NCBI GenBank assembly: GCA_964620345.1
Contig: CAZUHK010000078.1
Coordinates: forward strand, 1 to 13,754
Reading direction: 5' to 3'
From: CAZUHK01 sp964620345
GTDB lineage: Bacteria > Planctomycetota > Phycisphaerae > Phycisphaerales > Zrk34
DNA length: 13,754 nucleotides
The notes beneath the pieces are model-generated. The model saw nothing but the letters and a program-made list of their open reading frames with translations. It made no database searches and was not told the origin of the DNA. Within the stretch, counting starts at the first letter, position 1. Every line of letters begins with the position of its first letter. A program made the translations under genes and the position numbers. This document shows, piece after piece, positions 6,620 through 12,295 of this stretch.

Positions 6620-8167
6620 TCAGTTGCAGTTGCCCCGGCGACGCGACACGGCGGCGACGCCCAAAACGCCGAGCAGCAGCGCCAGCGTGGTCGGCTCGGG
6701 CACCGGCTCGCCCGTGGCCGCGTCCGCCACAAGCAACGAATCGAGCACGAAATCGAAGTCGTTGTCGGCGACCGTTGTGAATCGCACGTAGCCGACCTGC
6801 GACAGACCCGCCGGGCCGATGTCGATCCACGTCCCGCCGATCGACCCGTCCAGCAGCGTTTTCATCTCAGCGTAGGTCAGACCGTTGAAGTCCGACAGCG
6901 AGCCGATGAACGGCTTGCCGAGGTCGGCGGGCGTCGAGCCGGGCGTTGAACTGAACGGGTCGGTCACGTCCAGATAGAAGTCAGCGGGAAGATCGAAGAT
7001 GACCGTTCCCAATGAGATGAAGTCGATGCCGTCTTCGCTGACCTCGACCTGCGCCTGCCGGGGTGCGGAAAAGGTTCCGGCGGGATCGCCGGCTTCGCCA
7101 TTCGGGAAGTCGGTGTCGATCAGCCCGACGTTGCTGATGATGCCGAGTTCCGGCCCGGCGGTGTCGACGGCGAAGTTGGACAGCCGCAGCGTGATGCCCG
7201 CCCCCTCGCCGCGCATCCGGACGATCTCGTCGGCTTCAAAGGCGGGGCTGAACGGGCTGAGCACGTTGGCGCCGAAGCCGCTGTTTTCCCCGGTCAGCCC
7301 GTCGGGTTCGCCCAACGCTGCGGCGCTGTTGACGCGAGCGGTTTCCGTGCCCGGGTTGAACGCGACGACCTGATCGGCGGTCGCCGCCGCGAAGGCCGGC
7401 GAAACCATCGACAAGGCCGCGGCCACGCACAGCGCCAGCGGCCCCGCGCCCCGCACGCGGCAGGTCTTGCGGCGACCGTGCCGGCAACCAACCGGCCGAC
7501 GACGACGCGACAGCAGCGCCAGGCCCGCCAGGCCCATCAGCGCTATCGATGCCGGTTCCGGCACGGTCGGCTCGCTGGAAGCAAAGTTCGGCGCCCAGCT
7601 CAGCCCGTGCCACTCGCCATCGCCCACGTCCACGGTGCCGATGCCGAACGCCGCGGCCCACGCCTCGCCGTCGTCGCTGGTCCACTGGCTCCAGAAACCG
7701 TTGGTGAACCAGCCCTCGAAGTACCAATCGTCAGGGTCGTTCGTGCCGCCGTTTTCGGAGCCGGGGAAGCCGCCGGGCGCATCCTGCGGGATGCCGGGGC
7801 TGTAGTCCAGGCCATCGCCATCGACATCGAAGCCCAGGCCGAACAGCGCCCAACCCTCAGCGTCGGAATCAAAGTTCGGGTGCCATTCCAGCGCCAGCCG
7901 GACGCTTGTGGCCTCGACGTTGTTCAGCACGTCTTCCAGGTCCACCGTGGGCTGCGAGGCGACGTCCCAGCGATATTCCACGAACGCGGTGTCGGCGACG
8001 AGGTCCGAGAGATTGGGGTCCAACACCAGCAGAGCCCGGCCATCTCCGCTGCCGACGACGACGTCGGGCGTGATCGAGGTGTTGTGGGCCTGCCAGAGGT
8101 CCGCCCCGGCCGAGCAGGCCAGTGTGCCCATAACGATAGCCGATGCGATCAGTCGCGATCCAAACAT
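6620..8167 (-). CDS. Tandem PEP-CTERM surface protein (two complete sorting units in one frame)
   Basis: The start is ATG 8167, 6 bases after AAGGAG; the earlier in-frame start at 8329 lies in the riboswitch leader. The 515-residue product has, in order: a Sec signal peptide (1-22, cleavage after AGA22); an ectodomain rich in Trp, Asp and Gly, with a possible calcium-binding DVDGDGLD at 114-121; a PEP-CTERM signal (V202-PEPAS, hydrophobic to 219, RRRR 221-224); a basic linker; a second signal-peptide-like segment (hydrophobic 243-255, AFA 258-260); a second beta-rich ectodomain; and a second PEP-CTERM signal (PEP 490-492, helix to 507, RRR 509-511). No stop lies between the units. GTG 7456-7454 (residue 238) could start the second unit separately, but has no ribosome-binding site. 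Exosortase should process PEP-CTERM signals. The riboswitch upstream implies B12 control. Ligands are unknown. Confidence 0.85.
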   Translation of the reverse strand: MFGSRLIASAIVMGTLACSAGADLWQAHNTSITPDVVVGSGDGRALLVLDPNLSDLVADTAFVEYRWDVASQPTVDLEDVLNNVEATSVRLALEWHPNFDSDAEGWALFGLGFDVDGDGLDYSPGIPQDAPGGFPGSENGGTNDPDDWYFEGWFTNGFWSQWTSDDGEAWAAAFGIGTVDVGDGEWHGLSWAPNFASSEPTVPEPASIALMGLAGLALLSRRRRPVGCRHGRRKTCRVRGAGPLALCVAAALSMVSPAFAAATADQVVAFNPGTETARVNSAAALGEPDGLTGENSGFGANVLSPFSPAFEADEIVRMRGEGAGITLRLSNFAVDTAGPELGIISNVGLIDTDFPNGEAGDPAGTFSAPRQAQVEVSEDGIDFISLGTVIFDLPADFYLDVTDPFSSTPGSTPADLGKPFIGSLSDFNGLTYAEMKTLLDGSIGGTWIDIGPAGLSQVGYVRFTTVADNDFDFVLDSLLVADAATGEPVPEPTTLALLLGVLGVAAVSRRRGNCN

Positions 8168-8173
8168 GCGATT

Positions 8174-8198
8174 CTCCTTGCCCCGATTCGCGCGGGGC
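8174..8198 (-). promoter_or_regulatory. Hairpin abutting the ribosome-binding site of the PEP-CTERM gene
   Basis: GCCCCG (8198-8193) pairs with CGGGGC (8185-8180) around a 7-base loop, and AAGGAG (8179-8174) follows at once, 6 bases before ATG 8167. The stem ends exactly where the Shine-Dalgarno sequence begins, so it may form part of the riboswitch expression platform by freeing or blocking ribosome access. The pairing is seen; the function is inferred. Confidence 0.45.
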
Positions 8199-8343
8199 GT
8201 GCAAGACCCTTCCCAAACGAGATTTTCCGGGTGTGCGCGCGGCAATGGGGGAGGCGGAGTGTTGCTGAAGCCGGGGTCCGTTGACGGATTCAGTGCCCGC
8301 CCATTGCGTCCTGATCGCGAGGACACCACAACTGGGCGTGAGT

Positions 8344-8563
8344 GGCAGGTCTTCCGGCTGAGGGTTTTCGACCGGCCGCCTTCCCGGCCGACCCGTTGCA
8401 GGTCCGCCAGTGGCTTGGTTGGCCGGTCGCGTCACCCATCACGGCGGCGCGTCCGCGGTGGAGTTGTCGCAGCGGTTCAAGGCCGTTCCGGACCGGCCTC
8501 GATGCGTGCGACGCACCACACTTCCCTTTTCAATCCGCCCGAACGTGCATGCGCTCGGAACGG
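8344..8563 (-). ncRNA. Cobalamin (B12) riboswitch
   Basis: The minus-strand leader carries the conserved blocks of the cobalamin riboswitch (Rfam RF00174) in order: TTGAAAAGGGAA at 8533-8522; then a 5-base-pair stem GTGTG/CACGC (8521-8517 with 8508-8504) holding a GGTGCG loop; GCCACTG at 8414-8408; GGGAAGGC at 8385-8378; and the B12-box end AGCCGGAAGACCTGCC at 8359-8344. Order and spacing fit the family. It lies just downstream of a good promoter and 176 bases upstream of the PEP-CTERM start. Members usually switch expression off when cobalamin is plentiful. The P5-P6 region between 8503 and 8460 fits the consensus less clearly to my eye. The 5' edge is approximate. Confidence 0.9.
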
Positions 8564-8582
8564 ATCACCATTCACGATCGGG

Positions 8583-8611
8583 ACGATAACGCCGCGCCCG
8601 TCGCCGGTCAA
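8583..8611 (-). promoter_or_regulatory. Sigma70-type promoter driving the riboswitch leader
   Basis: TTGACC (8611-8606, five of six consensus bases) and TATCGT (8588-8583, four of six) are separated by exactly 17 bases. Transcription would start near 8576, immediately before the riboswitch. It lies between the lemA stop and the aptamer, so the PEP-CTERM unit can be transcribed independently of lemA. Confidence 0.65.
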
Positions 8612-8689
8612 GAGGCAAATGCACGCAACCGATGAATTCGTCGGGGCGGTCGCTTGCCGATCGCTCGCCCGCTCGACACGGGCCGCGCC

Positions 8690-9262
8690 TCAGCCAAACG
8701 ATGTCTGCGGCGCCTGGCGCATCACGGCGGACTCGACCTCGAAAAATTGCTGCCGCTGAAAGCCGAACATGCTCGCGATGATGTTCGACGGAAAGCTTTC
8801 GATCCGCGTGTTGATGTCGCGCACGTTGGCGTTGTAAAACCGGCGCGCGGCCTGGATGCGGTCCTCGGTGTTGACCAGCTCTTTCTGCAGGTGAAGGTAG
8901 TTGGCCGAGGCCTTGAGGTCCGGGTAGGCCTCGCTGACGGCGAACAGTTGACGCAACGCGCCCACGAGCTGATTCTCATCGCGGGCCTGCTGCTCGGGGT
9001 CGCCGGTGGAGTCCAGCGCCTGCCGGCGGGCCTGGATGACGCGCTCGAACGTCTCGCGCTCGTGCGCCGCGTAGCCCTTGACGGTCTGGACGAGGTTGGG
9101 GATCAGGTCGTAGCGCCGCTTGAGCTCGGTGTCGATGCCCGACCACGACTCGCGCACGTGCTGCCGCAGCCGGACCAGACCGTTGTACGTGCCGATCAGC
9201 CACAGCAGCGGGATCAGCACGATCGCGCCGACAACGATGAGCGGGATGAATGGTCCGTTCAT
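8690..9262 (-). CDS. lemA: LemA family protein
   Basis: A 190-residue protein of normal LemA length. An N-terminal hydrophobic segment at about residues 5-24 is followed by the family signature: YNGLVRLRQHV, then WSGIDTELKRRYDLIPNLV and VKGYAAHE. The C-terminal half has the second conserved block, ELVNTEDRIQAARRFYN followed by VRDINTRIESFPSN. LemA proteins are membrane-anchored helical-bundle proteins of poorly defined role, often next to TPM-domain or M48 protease genes. None of those is present here. The ATG overlaps the stop of the antitoxin-like gene (ATGA), so translation is probably coupled to it. A separate promoter downstream drives the next unit. Confidence 0.95.
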   Translation of the reverse strand: MNGPFIPLIVVGAIVLIPLLWLIGTYNGLVRLRQHVRESWSGIDTELKRRYDLIPNLVQTVKGYAAHERETFERVIQARRQALDSTGDPEQQARDENQLVGALRQLFAVSEAYPDLKASANYLHLQKELVNTEDRIQAARRFYNANVRDINTRIESFPSNIIASMFGFQRQQFFEVESAVMRQAPQTSFG

Positions 9263-9411
9263 GGTGCGGCCCCCGGTTTCGGCTCGGCCAGGGGCTTAAG
9301 CACCGCAACGGGCTGGCCGTTGCGTGTGATCGTCAGCGTCTGGCCCCGCTCCACGCGGGCGAGCAGTTTGGACCAATGCGTCCGCGCTTCGCTTGCACTG
9401 ATCTCGATCAT
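9259..9411 (-). CDS. Short Phd/YefM-type antitoxin-like protein
   Basis: A 50-residue protein, ATG 9411 to TGA 9259, preceded by a GAGGTGG ribosome-binding stretch. It reads MIEISASEARTHWSKLLARV, then ERGQTLTITRNGQPVAVLKP, which is the N-terminal DNA-binding and dimerisation fold of Phd/YefM antitoxins. The family usually continues for another 25-35 residues that bind the toxin; here only a Pro/Ala-rich tail follows. The gene where a VapC/PIN or Doc toxin would normally start, with a 4-base ATGA overlap, is lemA. This is therefore an orphan antitoxin or a DNA-binding regulator reused to control lemA. The short product was identified by direct translation of this gap. Confidence 0.85.
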   Translation of the reverse strand: MIEISASEARTHWSKLLARVERGQTLTITRNGQPVAVLKPLAEPKPGAAP

Positions 9412-9476
9412 GGGAGCACCACCTCGCAGCTGAAACCATCCAGTCTACTTGGCCGCGACATGTGAAATGAAGCAGC

Positions 9477-10178
9477 TCACACCCCCGCCCCCCGGGTCTG
9501 TTGCTGCTTCACGTAGTCCGGCAGGCGGTCGAGGATGCCCGCGATCAGCTCGATCGCCGCGTCGTGCCCGGCCGCGTCGTTGGTGCGGCCGCCGCGCCAG
9601 GCGATCACCTGCTGCGTGTCGAACTCGATCGAATGGCGCGGCTGGGCGAGCAGGTACTCCATCGTCCGCGCGTGCAGCACGTCGTACGCCCAGCGGCGGT
9701 CGGGTGCCTTGACGCAGAACTTGCGGCTGAACTCGGCAGACTCGAAGTCGATGTCATCGAACCCGAACACGCTGCCGAGCTTGTCGAAGATGTTCTCGCT
9801 GCGAATCATCAGCGGCTTCAGCGGCAGGTTCGCCCGGACGATCACCGCGGAGAAGTGGTGGTGATGCGTCCGGCGTCGGCCCTTGGAATCGGTCGAGTGG
9901 GTTTCGTAGTGGTAGTCGAACGCCTGGACGTGCCGGCCGCGCAGCTCGCCGGCGCAGATGTTGTAGGCGTAGCGGTTGGATCCCTGTCGCAGGCAGTTGA
10001 ACTCGGGGAAACGCTCGTCGTAGCCGCGGTCTTTCTCGCGGCTGTACCGCAGGCCCCGGGCGTTGGCCCAGGCGGCGAGGGCCTCGCGGCGCTTCTTCGC
10101 CTGGATATGGCCGTAGACGATCGCGGCGACCGCCAGGCCGATGAACGCGATGATGATGAAGGGCATCAGTTCGATCAT
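9477..10178 (-). CDS. N-terminally anchored membrane protein of unknown function
   Basis: A 233-residue protein with one N-terminal membrane helix (about residues 6-23) followed by QAKKRREALAAWANARGLRY, so the bulk is probably cytoplasmic. The body includes GELRGRHVQAFDYHYETHS, a run of four histidines (about 113-116) and DDIDFESAEFSRKFCVKAPD. This pattern (a membrane helix, an A-x-x-x-GL-x-Y stretch, an FDYxYxT strand, then DIDF-x-S/P-x-x-FS) recurs in unannotated planctomycete and verrucomicrobial membrane proteins, as I remember them; I know no function. It lies 65 bases upstream of the antitoxin-lemA pair on the same strand and may head that operon. No clear Shine-Dalgarno sequence is seen at either ATG 10178 or the second ATG four codons on. 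Confidence 0.8.
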   Translation of the reverse strand: MIELMPFIIIAFIGLAVAAIVYGHIQAKKRREALAAWANARGLRYSREKDRGYDERFPEFNCLRQGSNRYAYNICAGELRGRHVQAFDYHYETHSTDSKGRRRTHHHHFSAVIVRANLPLKPLMIRSENIFDKLGSVFGFDDIDFESAEFSRKFCVKAPDRRWAYDVLHARTMEYLLAQPRHSIEFDTQQVIAWRGGRTNDAAGHDAAIELIAGILDRLPDYVKQQQTRGAGV

Positions 10179-10215
10179 GGCAGAACCATGTTAACGCGCC
10201 GCGCGGCTCGCGGTT

Positions 10216-10244
10216 GCGATGCCGACCGGGATATCTGGCATCGC
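10216..10244. repeat. Inverted repeat A in the divergent intergenic region
   Basis: GCGATGCC (10216-10223) and GGCATCGC (10237-10244) form a perfect 8-base-pair stem around a 13-base loop. It lies 38 bases from the start of the minus-strand membrane protein gene. Its right arm overlaps the left arm of the neighbouring repeat, so the two hairpins cannot form together. Confidence 0.55.
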
Positions 10245-10263
10245 TGCGACAGGGCGCAGCGAT
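10240..10263. repeat. Inverted repeat B, overlapping repeat A
   Basis: ATCGCTGCG (10240-10248) and CGCAGCGAT (10255-10263) form a perfect 9-base-pair stem with a 6-base loop. It shares ATCGC with the right arm of repeat A. It may be an operator, or part of an alternative-folding leader if transcription starts outside it. The rest of the region to 10475 shows no clear sigma70 promoter. Confidence 0.55.
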
Positions 10264-10475
10264 CGGCGCGGGTGCCGGGCCGCATCCCCTGCCGGTGCGA
10301 TGGGCTGGCCACCTTCGCCGGCCGGGCACACAGCACGTTGCGCCGCGGGTGGTGGTGAGGCGTGTGGATGCCAGACGCTCCAACGCCCCACGATCCGCGT
10401 GGCGCACAACTTGCTGCGGTTGGGGCGTTACACTGAGATACTTCTTGACTCGATCGAATCGGGAGCGAAAAGCGT

Positions 10476-12269
10476 ATGTGTGGCATCTGCGGAGAAATCA
10501 CGTTCGACGCCAGCCCCGCGGACGTCGGCGGCGTGCAGGCGATGATGCGCTGCATGGTCAGCCGCGGGCCGGACTCCGAGGGCATCGCCCACGCCCCGGG
10601 GGTGACGCTGGGGCATCGTCGGCTGAAGATCATCGACCTGTCCGAAGCGGCGCGTCAGCCGATGGTCGATCCCCTGCTGGGCCTGAGCGTCTGCTTCAAC
10701 GGCGCGATCTACAACTACCCCCAGCTTCGCAAGCAACTGCGGGCCAAGGGGTACACGTTCTTCTCGACCGGCGACACCGAGGTGATCCTCAAGAGCTATC
10801 ACGCCTGGGGTGAGGATTGCGTGAAGCGGTTCAACGGCATGTTCGCCTTCGCCATCGCCGAGCGCGACAGCGGGCGGGTGTTCATCGCGCGGGATCGGCT
10901 GGGCATCAAGCCGGTGTACTACGCCAAGACGCCCGGAGGGATGCGGTTCGCCTCGGCCCTGCCGGCGCTGCTGGACACGCCGGGCCTGGACAAGTCGCTG
11001 GACCCGGTGGCGCTGCATTACTACATGACGTTTCACTCGGTCGTGCCGCCGCCGCGGACGCTCCTTCGGGGCGTCCGCAAGCTGCCGCCGGCGAGCACGA
11101 TGACCATCGAGCCCGGCGGGAAGATCGAGCAGAAAACCTACTGGACGCCCACGTTCGACCGCACCGCCGAGGAGGCGAAGTACAGCGAGCAGGACTGGAA
11201 GCAGCGGCTCAAGCACGAGCTGCAGGAAGCGATCGATCGGCGGATGATCGCCGACGTGCCGGTCGGCTGCCTGCTGTCGGGCGGGCTGGACTCATCGCTG
11301 ATCGTCGGCATGCTCGCCGAGTCCGGGCAGAAGGGGCTGAACACCTTCAGCATCGGCTTCGAGAGCGTCGGCGAAGAGGAAGGCAACGAGTTCAGGTACT
11401 CCGACATCATCGCCGAGCGTTTCGGCACCGAGCATCACAAGATTCAGGTGGACTCCACGCGGGCGCTGCCGAACCTCGATCACGCGATCGCCGCGATGAG
11501 CGAGCCGATGGTCAGCCACGATTGCATCGGGTTCTTCCTGCTCAGCGAAGAGGTGAGCAAGCACGTGAAGGTGGTGCAGTCCGGCCAGGGCGCCGACGAG
11601 GTGTTCGCCGGCTATCACTGGTACCCGCCGCTGCTGGAGACCGACGATGCCTATGAGACGTACCGCGAAGCGTTCTTCGATCGCGACCACGCGGAAATGC
11701 AGCGGGTGCTTGCCGAGCAATACCTGAATGACGATCACAGCTCGGCGTTCGTGAAGGCGCACTTCGCGCAGCGCGGCGCGGACGCGGCGATCGACCGGGG
11801 GCTTCGGCTGGACACGATGGTCATGCTCGTGGACGACCCGGTGAAGCGGGTGGACAACATGACCATGGCCTTCGGGCTGGAGGCGCGCGTGCCGTTCCTC
11901 GATCACGAGGTGGTCGAGCTGGCGGCAAGGATTCCCGGGACGCTCAAGTCCGGCCCGATGGCGCAGTGGGAGAAGGAAGGCGGCAAGCACATTCTCAAAC
12001 AGGTGGCGCGCGACGTGATTCCCGCGGAAGTGATCGATCGGCCCAAGGGCTATTTCCCCGTGCCGGCGCTGAAGTATTTGCGCGGGCCGTACCTGGCGAT
12101 GGTCAAGCAAACGCTGCACAACGACGCGGCGAAGCGGCGCGGGCTGTTCCAGGCCGACTACGTGCGGGAATTGCTGGAGAATCCCGAAGATCACATCACG
12201 CCGCTGCGGGGGTCTAAACTGTGGCAGGTCGCGCTGCTGGAGCGTTGGCTGCAGACGCACTTGGATTGA
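10476..12269 (+). CDS. asnO: N-acetylglutaminylglutamine amidotransferase (asparagine synthase family)
   Basis: A 597-residue class II amidotransferase that amidates N-acetylglutaminylglutamine to the osmolyte NAGGN. The protein starts M-C2-GICGE, so after removal of Met the catalytic cysteine is N-terminal, which fixes the start; GGGAG lies 10 bases upstream. The glutaminase domain shows LGHRRLKIIDLS, FNGAIYNY (Ala where Glu is commonest in asparagine synthetases), STGDTEV and RDRLGIKPVYY. The synthetase domain has the pyrophosphate-binding loop SGGLDSS at 268-274 and a conserved GLEARVPFLDHEVVE near 470. Length and the next gene, which encodes the matching dipeptide synthetase after a 26-base gap, identify it as the NAGGN enzyme rather than ordinary AsnB. 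Such operons are induced by osmotic stress in Sinorhizobium and Pseudomonas. Confidence 0.92.
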   Translation: MCGICGEITFDASPADVGGVQAMMRCMVSRGPDSEGIAHAPGVTLGHRRLKIIDLSEAARQPMVDPLLGLSVCFNGAIYNYPQLRKQLRAKGYTFFSTGDTEVILKSYHAWGEDCVKRFNGMFAFAIAERDSGRVFIARDRLGIKPVYYAKTPGGMRFASALPALLDTPGLDKSLDPVALHYYMTFHSVVPPPRTLLRGVRKLPPASTMTIEPGGKIEQKTYWTPTFDRTAEEAKYSEQDWKQRLKHELQEAIDRRMIADVPVGCLLSGGLDSSLIVGMLAESGQKGLNTFSIGFESVGEEEGNEFRYSDIIAERFGTEHHKIQVDSTRALPNLDHAIAAMSEPMVSHDCIGFFLLSEEVSKHVKVVQSGQGADEVFAGYHWYPPLLETDDAYETYREAFFDRDHAEMQRVLAEQYLNDDHSSAFVKAHFAQRGADAAIDRGLRLDTMVMLVDDPVKRVDNMTMAFGLEARVPFLDHEVVELAARIPGTLKSGPMAQWEKEGGKHILKQVARDVIPAEVIDRPKGYFPVPALKYLRGPYLAMVKQTLHNDAAKRRGLFQADYVRELLENPEDHITPLRGSKLWQVALLERWLQTHLD

Positions 12270-12295
12270 CCAAGCGTTCAACCAGGGAGTCCGCC

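Noticed and set aside
7441..7500. A frameshift as the cause of the PEP-CTERM fusion
   Set aside because: Neither alternative frame contains a stop near the junction, so a single insertion or deletion would not restore a normal end to the first protein.
8168..8329. An upstream in-frame ATG extending the PEP-CTERM protein by 54 residues
   Set aside because: The extension is Pro/Arg-rich, would bury the signal peptide, and lies in the riboswitch leader. ATG 8167 has AAGGAG at the right spacing.
10411..10439. Possible promoter TTGCTG, 17 bases, TGAGAT ahead of the NAGGN operon
   Set aside because: Each hexamer matches only three consensus bases, so it is no better than chance in this sequence.
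10175..11216. Minus-strand frames of 152 and 262 codons over the start of the amidotransferase gene
   Set aside because: They run antisense to the amidotransferase or through the intergenic region and show no family features.
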